This document shows, piece after piece, positions 16,112 through 24,269 of a stretch of DNA of 64,000 bases; within the stretch, counting starts at the first letter, position 1, and each line of letters starts with the position of its first letter. The DNA comes from JAGQVA01 sp033764335 (GTDB taxonomy: Bacteria > Bacteroidota > Bacteroidia > J057), in contig JANRJC010000007.1 of NCBI GenBank assembly GCA_033764335.1, positions 1 through 64,000 of the forward strand, in the 5' to 3' direction. Below the pieces are notes generated by a model. It searched no databases. It was not told the origin of the DNA and was given only the letters and a program-made list of their open reading frames with translations. The translations under genes were made by a program, and so were the position numbers.

Positions 16112-16212
16112 GACAAGGAATTAAGGCGTTGCAGCAAATTAAGAAAAAGTGGGGATTTATGTGTATTATCAAAGTACATGTGGGAATAGGCAGGCGGTGA
16201 AGGAGTGATTTT

Positions 16213-17973
16213 TCACTCATACCTCACCACCACAGCCTTGATTTCTCCGACGCCTTCGCCGACGATGGTGGGGCTTCGCAGAATGAGTTTGCCGGACCAG
16301 GGTTCCAACGCGAGGGTTCCCAGCGAAATTTCTGCCCAGGTCTGATCCAATGCCTCGACTCGATGGGGTACGCGGTCGCGGTTTTGGGAAATTTCGGGGG
16401 TAAATGCTTCGGTAATTTCGCCGGTTAGTTTTTGGCCGCCGACGGAAACTTCCAACTGACTGCCCACACCTTCGGCTTTGCAGGTGTATAACACCGATAC
16501 GCGGTAGTTGCCGGGGCGAATCACTTCGATGTCCCACGATGCCTGATCCTTAGGCGTTTTCCAGTTGGTCAGCCAGTCATGTGCCCAGCCCTGCGGGGCA
16601 AACGTAAAGTTCAGTCCGCCCGAAATCGCTGCCTCGTGGGCAGATAGGGTGACGGTTTTGGCGGCCTCGTAGCCCAGTGGAATGGGCGGAATATTGGTCA
16701 TAGATGCCGTCAGTTCGCCCAAAGTGGTGTTGAATTTTTCCTTAAATTTTTGGGTTAACTCCGGCTCCGCCGCTGCAAGATTGTGGGCCTCCGCCGGGTC
16801 GGCTTGCATGTCATACAACTGTGGCTCATTTTCTTTTTCCATCACAAAACGATACCGTGAGTTGCGCAGCGCACCGGGAAGGGGTTTTCTTTCGGTGTTC
16901 AGGCTTACATGGGTGAAGATTTCTCTGTCGCGGAGTTTTTCTTTTTTACCCCGAAGAATTTTGTCCAGGCTCACCCCGTCTGATGGGGGCATACGCGGGG
17001 CTTTTATTCCGCAGAGGTCTATGAGTGTGGGCAAAATATCAATATGAGCCGTAAGTTCTTCGATAATTGTACCCGCCGGGATGACCTCCGGCCAACGGAT
17101 AAAACAGGGAACCCTCACCCCGCCTTCATGCACCTGTGCTTTTCGCCCGCGCATACCGCCGTTAAAACGGTCGCCGTTGGGGCCGTTGTCGGTCAGGTAA
17201 ATGACGATGGTATTTTCTTCCAGTCCGAGGTCGTTGAGGGAAGCGAGGAGACGGCCCATATTGTCGTCAATGTTTTCACACATTCCATATATTGCTGCGT
17301 TTTTGTCGCTGATGCCGCGGGTTTTGTATTTGTCAAAATATTTGTCCGGAACCTGAAAAGGCGCATGAGGGGCATTGTAGGGCACATAACAGAAAAACGG
17401 TTTGTCCTTATTTCTCCGAATAAAACTAATGGCCGAATCGGTGAGAATATCGGTGATAAACCCCGTGGTCGCGACCATCGAATCCTGCCGTTGCAGCAGA
17501 GGGTCAAAATAGTTGGACCAATGTCCTCCGCAAAAACCCACAAACTCATCAAACCCCTGCCCTGCGGGATTGTATGGATAATGTTCGCCGTTATGCCATT
17601 TACCAAAACATCCCGTAGCATAGTCATTAGCTTTAAAAACCTCGGCCAGCGTTACCTCTTCGCTGCGCATGGTTTCGGTGCCTTTGGTAACCCAATAAGT
17701 GCCTGTGCGCAGATGATACCGCCCCGTGAGAAGGCTTGCGCGGGAAGGCGCGCATAACGGACTCACATAAAACCGTTCGAGTCGCGCACCTTCGGCGGCA
17801 AACTGGTCCAGGATGGGCGTATCCACAGAGTCATTGCCGTGCAGAGACAAGTCGCCGTAGCCCTGATCGTCGGTAAGAACGAGGATGACATTGGGCGGGC
17901 CTTTACGCGGCGTTTTACAATTCCACAGAAAAGGAATCAGGAAAAAAAGGAGGAGAAGCCGGGGAAATCGCAT
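16213..17973 (-). CDS. Lipoprotein arylsulfatase-type sulfatase
   Basis: A 586-residue sulfatase. Residues 30-36 (ILVLTDDQGYGD) give the metal-binding Asp pair. Cys74 in CAPSRASLLTGR is the residue converted to formylglycine by a maturase (none in this window). Later metal/sulfate ligands include YLTDNGPNGD and FIRWPEVIP. The N-terminus MRFPRLLLLFFLIPFLWNC ends in a lipobox-like LWNC, so it is probably a lipoprotein (Cys19). The family removes sulfate esters, often from algal or host glycans. After the catalytic domain (to about residue 415) there is a C-terminal module of about 140 residues with beta-rich sequence (PGNYRVSVLYTCKAEGVGS, KLILRSPTIVGEGVGEIK), possibly carbohydrate binding. Same strand as the GH2 gene, 101 bases apart, so a shared pathway for sulfated glycans is likely. 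Confidence 0.92.
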   Translation of the reverse strand: MRFPRLLLLFFLIPFLWNCKTPRKGPPNVILVLTDDQGYGDLSLHGNDSVDTPILDQFAAEGARLERFYVSPLCAPSRASLLTGRYHLRTGTYWVTKGTETMRSEEVTLAEVFKANDYATGCFGKWHNGEHYPYNPAGQGFDEFVGFCGGHWSNYFDPLLQRQDSMVATTGFITDILTDSAISFIRRNKDKPFFCYVPYNAPHAPFQVPDKYFDKYKTRGISDKNAAIYGMCENIDDNMGRLLASLNDLGLEENTIVIYLTDNGPNGDRFNGGMRGRKAQVHEGGVRVPCFIRWPEVIPAGTIIEELTAHIDILPTLIDLCGIKAPRMPPSDGVSLDKILRGKKEKLRDREIFTHVSLNTERKPLPGALRNSRYRFVMEKENEPQLYDMQADPAEAHNLAAAEPELTQKFKEKFNTTLGELTASMTNIPPIPLGYEAAKTVTLSAHEAAISGGLNFTFAPQGWAHDWLTNWKTPKDQASWDIEVIRPGNYRVSVLYTCKAEGVGSQLEVSVGGQKLTGEITEAFTPEISQNRDRVPHRVEALDQTWAEISLGTLALEPWSGKLILRSPTIVGEGVGEIKAVVVRYE

Positions 17974-18070
17974 GGGGCAATCGGTAGAGGTGAATAGGTC
18001 AGCTAAGAACTAAGTACACGTCTAATATAGGAAATTGTCCTAAACGATTCTCTAATCATTTGGGGTACGA

Positions 18071-18125
18071 CGCCGGACTCCCCTTTAGGTTCCCATTGTA
18101 TTCGCACAAAGGGGATGCTCCGGCG
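18071..18125 (+). other. Large imperfect stem-loop followed by T-tract in divergent intergenic region
   Basis: CGCCGGACTCCCCTTT (18071-18086) pairs with AAAGGGGATGCTCCGGCG (18108-18125), giving 15 pairs with a small bulge, a 21-base loop, and then ATTTTTCTTTTT on the plus strand. It resembles an intrinsic terminator but no plus-strand gene lies upstream. It may be an attenuator in the leader of the kinase gene at 18251, the end of a small RNA, or a decayed palindromic element. Confidence 0.5.
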
Positions 18126-18180
18126 ATTTTTCTTTTTAGCGTCCAATTCTCTGTCAACGAAACCTTTCGTAAAAACCATT

Positions 18181-18197
18181 GTCTATAGAGAATAGAC
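18181..18197. promoter_or_regulatory. Inverted repeat GTCTAT-AGAGA-ATAGAC
   Basis: Perfect six-base arms (18181-18186 and 18192-18197) with a five-base spacer, 53 bases before the start of the histidine kinase gene. A dyad of this size could be an operator; no regulator is known and no clear promoter was found beside it. Confidence 0.35.
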
Positions 18198-18250
18198 TAT
18201 TAGAGCAGAATTTCCGTATTTTATCGGAAAACTCATAAAAGGGAACCAAT

Positions 18251-20335
18251 ATGTTTCGACGGGTTTACATAGCTGTGTTGGGTGTCTTGCTTATAAGCGG
18301 GCAGCTTTGTGCGCAAGATCCTGAAAAACTCGTGGCGCGGGCCAATGCTTCCGTTGGAATCGAAAAAATGCAATTGCTCAATCAGGCGGCGGTGATGTAC
18401 CTAAATTCCTCTTCCGGCGCGTCGTTGGGGCACAGTGCGCGGGTATTGCAGATTGCGGAGGAGATGAAATCGAAAAATCCGGGCGAAGATACCCTGATTC
18501 AAATCTATCGTTGTGAGATCGAAGCCAATAATAACAGCGGCCTTGCGCTGGAAAAGCTGGGCGAAGCCCGCAAAGCGGTAAGGTATTACCGGCAGGCCCG
18601 CCGACTGGCGGAATGGGTGGATTACCCCGAAGCGGCAGAATTTGCGGAAGACCGCCTGGCAGCCAACGGCAAAGACGAAGGCTTTGAAGTAAAAGCCTCA
18701 CGCTGGATCAAAAATCAGGCCTCTAAAGTGGATGATTGGGTAAAAGATGACTCTTCCAATGTCAAAGTCAAAAACACTATCGAAGATGTGGTCATTGGCA
18801 CAAATGAATCACTCGGAAAAACTTCGGAAAAGAACGGAGACTACGAAAAAGCCATTGAACACTACAAAAAAAACTTAAAATACTATGAATCCGCCGGGGA
18901 CACTGCCCATCTGAGAGCCTCCTACCGCCACATTGGAGAGCTTTATGAAAAGGTGGGAAACAAAGAAGAAGCGCGGAAATATTTTTCCCTGGCTGCGCAG
19001 AAGTTTCCTGCAACCGTGCGCAACACGGGTGAAAGCACCAAAGAAGACATGGTGCGGATTTATAAAGATTTTCGCGATATTTTCACCGAATCCAGCCCTA
19101 ATGGAGAAGTAACTCCCGAAGAACTTCGCACCATTGAGGAGAAAGAAAACGCACTCGGTAAAGCCGAACAACTCGCCCGCGACGGAAAATTTGAAGAGTC
19201 CTTCGACTATTTCAAACGGTATGCAGACCTTCAGGAAAAATTGCTCCGAATGGAAAAAGAACGCGAGCTGGAAGCGCAGGAACTCAATTTTATCCTCAAC
19301 GATCAACTAAGCCAGATTCAACTTTTGCGGCAGGAACAGGAACTTCAGGAGTACAATATCCGGGAGGCCGAATTGCGTACCCAGCGCAACCGTATTTTGG
19401 CACTAGGTTTTTTGGTCGTGGCGGCGTTGGTAACGTTTTTGTTTTTTAATATCCGTAAAGCCCATTCCAAACTTACCCATACGTACAAAGACCTCGAAAA
19501 TACCCACCATCGCCTGCAAGATACCCAGACCCAACTGGTCGCAGCCGAAAAAATGGCTTCTTTAGGTCAACTGACCGCTGGAGTAGCCCATGAGATCAAC
19601 AATCCGGTAAATTTTATCAGCGGGAATATTGAGCCGTTGAAAAACGACGTGAATGATCTGCTGAAAATGCTTTCGGCATACGAGGCGGCCTTCCACGAGG
19701 CAAATATGGACGATCGGTTTTCTCAGGTAAGAAAACTCCGGCAGGAACTGGAAATAGATTATATCACCGCCGAAATTCAGGATTTGATGGCGGGCATTGA
19801 TGAAGGAGCCAACCGCACGGCAGAAATTGTACGCGGTCTTCGCACCTTTGCCCGGCTGGACGAGCAGGATCGGAAAATTTTTAATTTACAGGAAAACATC
19901 AATTCCACGATTTCTCTTCTCCTCCACAAAATGGGCAATATCCAGCTTATTAAAGAATATGATACCTTGCCAGAAATGGAAGGTTATCCCGGAAAAATCA
20001 ATCAGGTACTGATGAATGTATTGGACAATGCCATCCAGGCGATGCCCAAAGGCGGTACAATCACGATCAGCACCGCAAAAAAAGGCGAGTCCGTAGAAAT
20101 CCGAATCAAAGATACCGGTATCGGCATTCCGGCTGCGATACAGGGGCGGATATTTGAACCCTTTTTTACGACCAAAGATGTCGGGGAAGGTACCGGACTG
20201 GGGTTGTCCATCAGCCATGGAATTATACGCCAACACAACGGAACAATCCGTGTGGAAAGCGAGGAAGGTCGGGGTACCGAAGTGATTATCAACCTGCCCT
20301 TGCAAAATCAGGTTTCCGTGGAACAATTCGCGTGA
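18251..20335 (+). CDS. TPR-containing sensor histidine kinase
   Basis: A 694-residue membrane sensor kinase. Signal peptide MFRRVYIAVLGVLLISGQLCAQ. The periplasmic part (about 23-375) has TPR-like helices (NGDYEKAIEHYKKNLKYYESAG, AHLRASYRHIGELYEKVGN) and a coiled coil (MEKERELEAQELNFILNDQLSQIQL). One transmembrane helix lies at about 380-402 (ILALGFLVVAALVTFLFF). Then comes a cytoplasmic coiled coil and the kinase: H-box GQLTAGVAHEINNPVNF with His447, N-box NQVLMNVLDNAIQAMP, G1 DTGIGIP and G2 GEGTGLGLSIS. The C-terminus has no receiver or DNA-binding domain, so it must signal to an unlinked response regulator. The Pro in HEINNP is typical of the HisKA/PilS-NtrB-type class found with this architecture. 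The end of the gene lies 61 bases before the tRNA. Confidence 0.93.
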   Translation: MFRRVYIAVLGVLLISGQLCAQDPEKLVARANASVGIEKMQLLNQAAVMYLNSSSGASLGHSARVLQIAEEMKSKNPGEDTLIQIYRCEIEANNNSGLALEKLGEARKAVRYYRQARRLAEWVDYPEAAEFAEDRLAANGKDEGFEVKASRWIKNQASKVDDWVKDDSSNVKVKNTIEDVVIGTNESLGKTSEKNGDYEKAIEHYKKNLKYYESAGDTAHLRASYRHIGELYEKVGNKEEARKYFSLAAQKFPATVRNTGESTKEDMVRIYKDFRDIFTESSPNGEVTPEELRTIEEKENALGKAEQLARDGKFEESFDYFKRYADLQEKLLRMEKERELEAQELNFILNDQLSQIQLLRQEQELQEYNIREAELRTQRNRILALGFLVVAALVTFLFFNIRKAHSKLTHTYKDLENTHHRLQDTQTQLVAAEKMASLGQLTAGVAHEINNPVNFISGNIEPLKNDVNDLLKMLSAYEAAFHEANMDDRFSQVRKLRQELEIDYITAEIQDLMAGIDEGANRTAEIVRGLRTFARLDEQDRKIFNLQENINSTISLLLHKMGNIQLIKEYDTLPEMEGYPGKINQVLMNVLDNAIQAMPKGGTITISTAKKGESVEIRIKDTGIGIPAAIQGRIFEPFFTTKDVGEGTGLGLSISHGIIRQHNGTIRVESEEGRGTEVIINLPLQNQVSVEQFA

Positions 20336-20396
20336 AAAATCACGCAAATACAAAGACAAGTTCTGAAGAAAACTTGTATATTTGCCGCAAATACCA

Positions 20397-20472
20397 GCCA
20401 CTCTAGCTCAGCTGGTAGAGCAGCTGATTCGTAATCAGCAGGTCGCCGGTTCGAGTCCGGTGGGTGGCTCCA
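20397..20472 (+). tRNA. tRNA-Thr (anticodon CGT)
   Basis: A 76-base cloverleaf with encoded CCA. The acceptor stem GCCACTC pairs with GGGTGGC (one G-U pair), the D-arm contains GCTCAGCTGGTAGAGC, and the anticodon stem GCTGA/TCAGC encloses TTCGTAA, giving anticodon CGT (Thr, codon ACG). The T-arm is GCCGG-TTCGAGT-CCGGT, with CCA at 20470-20472. The next gene begins 5 bases after CCA. The preceding kinase gene ends 61 bases upstream, so the tRNA probably has its own promoter in that gap. Confidence 0.95.
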
Positions 20473-20477
20473 AATCT

Positions 20478-22628
20478 ATGTTTCAGGGTTTACTCGATTT
20501 TATCAAACAAAAACTTAAGGAGCTTGGTTTTGGTGCTCTTATCGAGCACGAAAGCTGGCAGGTAGAGTCTATTGTCCTGATTATATCCATTGGTCTTCTG
20601 GGAAGTCTGTTTACAACCCTTTGGCGGGTGATTGTATGGGGTATCCGCGAAAGTCGGCAAAAAAGATTGAAGAAGGATTTACACCCCTACTATCTTCAGT
20701 CCGATATACGCAATGCTACGCAGTATTATGTTCCTACTCATTTTCAGAGCAATACCCCCAGTCAGCATAGTGAGCTTATTCAGGCCAATAAAGTTACTGC
20801 CCGCCAGAAACTCATTCCTTTTTTTCTGAATTTTGCTTTTAGCCCCGGTTATTCTGAACAGCGGTTTTATATGATTCTCGCCGGATCGGGAATGGGAAAA
20901 ACCACCTTCCTTATCAATCTTTATATGAAATACATCACCCGGTGGTTTGTCCGTGGCCCTCGGTTTCATATTTACCTTCTGCCGCTAGGTTACCCCAATG
21001 TGCTAAAACGCATCGAAACGATCCCCGATCCTGAAAATACCATTCTTCTCCTCGACGGACTCGACGAAGACCCACGTGCGGTCAAAGACTACAAACAACG
21101 ACTGGGGAAAATTCTTTCCAAAGTTCAGGATTTCCGGGTAGTAGTTTTTACCTGCCGTACACAGTTTTTCCCTTCCGAAGAAGAAGAACCCAAAGAAACG
21201 GGCGTTGTGAAGTTTGGCAGTCGGCAAGGGTATCAGACTTTTGCCAAACTTTATCTATCCCCTTTCAGCGAAAGAGACATCCAGAAATACCTGAACAAGA
21301 AATACTCATGGTTTAGCCAATCCAAAAAACAGAAAGCCAAAAAAATCATCAAACAATCCCCCAACCTGATGGTGCGTCCCATGATCCTGAGTTATATGGA
21401 TGACCTGATTCAGGAGGGAAAAAAATACGAATATACTTCTCATTTGTATCAGGAATTGATTGGTAAATGGATTGACCGGGAAGCCGGGAGGGTACAGGAA
21501 GAGCGGAGAAATAAATTTCGGGAAGAACTCTACCGATTTTCCCGTGAGGTGGCACTTAATATTTACCGAAACCGAAAACACCGCAACGGCCTTTTTATCA
21601 GCGAAAATGAGATCAAACCCCTGGCTGAAAGACATAAAATAGAACTGGAAGAAATCGAAATGAAAAGCCGGTCATTACTCAACCGGAACGCACTCGGGCA
21701 GTATAAGTTTGCCCATAAATCCATCCTCGAATATTTTCTGGCAGTAGAGGCCACAGAAGATGCCTCCTTTGCAGCGGCCATGAGTTATGAAGGAATGGAT
21801 CAGGCGCGAGTATTTTTTGACGAAATCTGCCTTTCGCGCAATACTTTGCCTCTTTTTCAGCGGAGCAAAAATAAAGGAGAGTTTCGCATCGGAGAAAGTG
21901 ACGTTCGCGACCCTGCTTCCGTAATACCTCAGGAATTAAAAAAAATCACTCATCTTAAGTTCGTCGAAATCCGCGAACTGGATGCACTGAGGCCGTTGAA
22001 AAACCTCCGCGCTCTTCACCTCAATGATACACAGGTCAAAGATATTGCCGCTCTCCAGGCGATGTGTGATTTGGAAGAATTATTACTCCGCAATACCCCT
22101 GTGGAGGATTTACGTCCGATTCAACAACTGACCGGGATGCTCAAACTCAATCTTGATGATACAAAGGTATCCGACATTAGTCCTCTTCAGGGTATGCAGC
22201 GGATGAAAACACTGAGTTTTGCCAATACTTTTGTCGAAGACATAAGTCCACTGTATAATATGTTTGAACTGGAAAAGGTTGTTTTTCACCATACAAGGGT
22301 GAAGGATCTGAATCCGGTACGCAAACTCAAAAACCTGCACACGCTTATTTTCAACAATACCCCAATTTCCGTACTTGGCCCTCTCCGCGAGCTTACCAAT
22401 CTTCACACTCTTTCCTGTGGTTATTCAAAGATTAATAATCTCAGTCCCCTTCGCACGATGATTCAGTTGCAGAATTTGAGCATTCATTATACCGAAGTGA
22501 CCTCGCTCAAACCGCTTTACGACCTTCATAATCTTCATCATCTGGAACTAACCGGCAAAAATTTCCCTCCTGGCGAAATCGAAAAATTTCAGTCCGCTTT
22601 ACCGCAGTGTAAAGTAAAAATAAGGTAA
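20478..22628 (+). CDS. Membrane-anchored NACHT-type STAND NTPase with C-terminal LRR (NLR-like)
   Basis: A 716-residue protein with the layout of a bacterial NLR. Residues 31-55 are one hydrophobic helix (VLIISIGLLGSLFTTLWRVI). The NTPase has Walker A GSGMGKTT (136-143), Walker B ILLLDGLDED (189-198, with the DGLDE typical of NACHT) and an Arg-containing sensor segment VVVFTCRTQF (221-230). An alpha-helical winged-helix-like region follows (RPMILSYMDDL; KFAHKSILEYFLAVEA). From about residue 490, about nine leucine-rich repeats follow of the LxxLxxLxLxxTxVxDIxxL kind (22 residues, internalin-like). NLR-like proteins of bacteria act in phage defence, but the family also has other members. I chose the ATG at 20478 because upstream codons in this frame read through the tRNA. 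It lies 5 bases after the tRNA with no Shine-Dalgarno site, so it may be translated from a processed tRNA-mRNA transcript. Confidence 0.8.
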   Translation: MFQGLLDFIKQKLKELGFGALIEHESWQVESIVLIISIGLLGSLFTTLWRVIVWGIRESRQKRLKKDLHPYYLQSDIRNATQYYVPTHFQSNTPSQHSELIQANKVTARQKLIPFFLNFAFSPGYSEQRFYMILAGSGMGKTTFLINLYMKYITRWFVRGPRFHIYLLPLGYPNVLKRIETIPDPENTILLLDGLDEDPRAVKDYKQRLGKILSKVQDFRVVVFTCRTQFFPSEEEEPKETGVVKFGSRQGYQTFAKLYLSPFSERDIQKYLNKKYSWFSQSKKQKAKKIIKQSPNLMVRPMILSYMDDLIQEGKKYEYTSHLYQELIGKWIDREAGRVQEERRNKFREELYRFSREVALNIYRNRKHRNGLFISENEIKPLAERHKIELEEIEMKSRSLLNRNALGQYKFAHKSILEYFLAVEATEDASFAAAMSYEGMDQARVFFDEICLSRNTLPLFQRSKNKGEFRIGESDVRDPASVIPQELKKITHLKFVEIRELDALRPLKNLRALHLNDTQVKDIAALQAMCDLEELLLRNTPVEDLRPIQQLTGMLKLNLDDTKVSDISPLQGMQRMKTLSFANTFVEDISPLYNMFELEKVVFHHTRVKDLNPVRKLKNLHTLIFNNTPISVLGPLRELTNLHTLSCGYSKINNLSPLRTMIQLQNLSIHYTEVTSLKPLYDLHNLHHLELTGKNFPPGEIEKFQSALPQCKVKIR

Positions 22629-22632
22629 ATCC

Positions 22633-23655
22633 CTAAGCGATTGCCTGATCGGACACGATATAATTCCCTTTAAGTTTTTCCAGTTGAGGCGGGGTGCGAT
22701 TGGCAAATCGTTTAATCCACTCAAAAACCGTGTAATGGATTTTGGGAGGAAGCGGGGAAGCTTCGCCATTCTCAATTACCACAATATCCCGGGGGCTAAG
22801 TCCCAGCGGGTAATCCTCTTTCAAGCGGTCAAAAACTATCCCGGTAAAATTGGGGCGAATTTTGGCGAGGTGATCGGCTTTGAATAGCATTCCGTTTTCC
22901 GCTGCGCGTTCCACCATATACTTAAGGGCGATATCGGAAATACCGTTGTCGTTATACCCCCCTCCGACATTAGAATGTACACCGGGAAACCAGATTTCCT
23001 CTACATTTTCGGCATGGTTGACGAGCGTAGGGCGAAAAGTATTCCGGTCTTCGTGAAAAGCAACAAGGTGAAAAACCCTTTTGACATTGGGGGGGATGGA
23101 CAATTCCCGCCCGAGGTCTATTTGTTGAAAAGGGATTCCGGCAATATTTACCGGAATTCCAAAGGAAGCCACTGTATCATAAAGCCCCAGGAGGCTTATT
23201 TCTACCGGGGTGCTTTTCCCCTGCGTTTTATATTTTTTTTTCTGGTCAGTGAAATGAAGGGTCTCGGGGATACCTTCCTGATGAACCTGGTTGGCAAATA
23301 GCCGGGCGATAGCGGCCCCGCGACTAAACCCAAAAACAAATACTTTATCACCGGGGCGATAGTTTTTCACCAGATCTACATATCCCTGATTACGGATTTT
23401 ACCCGCCCCCGCACCGGTAGCCCCGCCGACAATTTCGTCGAGCTTACCCCCCTGAGTACCCACCCCCGAATAATAAAAAGCCATTTGGTTTTTATCCTGA
23501 ACGGCTGCGTTGTAGGTTTTGAGTACATTCGTGATGTCTGACCCTTTTTCGAGTTTGTCCGAAGGATCATTCCATGTTCCGTCAAAACAGAATATCAGAT
23601 TTCGGGATTTTTGCCCGGCAGACTGGCCGAGTTGAGTGTGGTGGACATTTTTCAT
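22633..23655 (-). CDS. DUF2235 phospholipase-like alpha/beta hydrolase (Tle1-type)
   Basis: A 340-residue soluble protein. RNLIFCFDGTWNDP (18-31) is the hallmark start of DUF2235. Then VFVFGFSRGAA carries nucleophile Ser111 in G-F-S-R-G, GLYDTVASFG carries Asp160 and FPGVHSNVGGGY carries His227, a complete catalytic triad in the Tle1 order. The family includes T6SS effectors that act as phospholipase A2. This gene has no T6SS neighbours and no signal peptide, so a role on the cell's own lipids or in storage/defence is possible. It converges on the NLR-like NTPase with only four bases between stop codons, which could make the pair a functional unit or just convergent genes. The hydrolase call is firm, the biological role is not. 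Confidence 0.82.
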   Translation of the reverse strand: MKNVHHTQLGQSAGQKSRNLIFCFDGTWNDPSDKLEKGSDITNVLKTYNAAVQDKNQMAFYYSGVGTQGGKLDEIVGGATGAGAGKIRNQGYVDLVKNYRPGDKVFVFGFSRGAAIARLFANQVHQEGIPETLHFTDQKKKYKTQGKSTPVEISLLGLYDTVASFGIPVNIAGIPFQQIDLGRELSIPPNVKRVFHLVAFHEDRNTFRPTLVNHAENVEEIWFPGVHSNVGGGYNDNGISDIALKYMVERAAENGMLFKADHLAKIRPNFTGIVFDRLKEDYPLGLSPRDIVVIENGEASPLPPKIHYTVFEWIKRFANRTPPQLEKLKGNYIVSDQAIA

Positions 23656-23680
23656 AGAGGTAATCTTTCCGGGTAATTAT

Positions 23681-24193
23681 TTATTTGCCGGGAGCTGGCG
23701 GAGGACGGCGAGGCATTTTCAGGCTATCCGGCGGATAATGTGCTTTAAGTGTATCCATTTGGGTTTCTGCCCATTTTACAAGAAGCTCTCGCTGTGCATC
23801 ACTGAGTTTTGCTTCGGAGTGAAGCCCCATCATTGTATAGGATTCCAGGGGCATTTCCCCTTCTTTCACCATTTCGATGGTCTCTTCAAACTTATGATTC
23901 TGAATCGCAATGCGAAGAGAAGTAAATTCGGAAAAATTCAAATGGCGTTTACCATCAGTGATGTGAGAATTGAGCCACCAGCCCAACGGTTGAATATTGG
24001 AGTACCAGGGGTAAACGGTCTTGTTGCTATGGCAATCGTTACAAGCCACTTTTAGCAGCGATGCAACTTCTTCCGGTACCGGATATTTGGTGGAAATATC
24101 ATTTTTGCTTTCGCCGGAAGTATTTCGGGCGGGGCGGAAAAACTGGATGCCGACCAAAACAGCAACCAAGACAAACAAAATCTTCTTTTTCAT
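23681..24193 (-). CDS. Haem-binding domain protein (cytochrome-like)
   Basis: A 170-residue protein. I chose the ATG at 24193; an upstream TTG would add MNF before the same hydrophobic start. MKKKILFVLVAVLVGIQFF is a signal anchor or signal peptide. Mature residues include a single c-type haem motif CNDCH (Cys51, Cys54, His55) within LLKVACNDCHSNKTVYPWYSNIQP, followed by GWWLNSHI, the fingerprint of the Haem_bd family. A Met in GEMPLESYTMMGLHSEAKL could be the distal ligand. It is probably a periplasmic electron-transfer or peroxide-related protein. It lies after the DUF2235 gene in the same orientation, 25 bases apart. Confidence 0.85.
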   Translation of the reverse strand: MKKKILFVLVAVLVGIQFFRPARNTSGESKNDISTKYPVPEEVASLLKVACNDCHSNKTVYPWYSNIQPLGWWLNSHITDGKRHLNFSEFTSLRIAIQNHKFEETIEMVKEGEMPLESYTMMGLHSEAKLSDAQRELLVKWAETQMDTLKAHYPPDSLKMPRRPPPAPGK

Positions 24194-24269
24194 AAAATTC
24201 AACGAATTAATTTTACGATTCCTCCCAAAATTATAAAAAGAGGAATTGTGTTCAAAGCTGGTTAGACAA

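Noticed and set aside
16217..16537. Arg/Pro-rich 106-aa open frame in the sulfatase 3' region
   Set aside because: Alternative frame on the same strand as the sulfatase, with arginine-rich low complexity; no support.
20382..20477. Upstream extension of the NTPase frame through the tRNA
   Set aside because: The reading runs through tRNA-Thr and would start at a TTG inside the preceding gap. The ATG at 20478 is the natural start.
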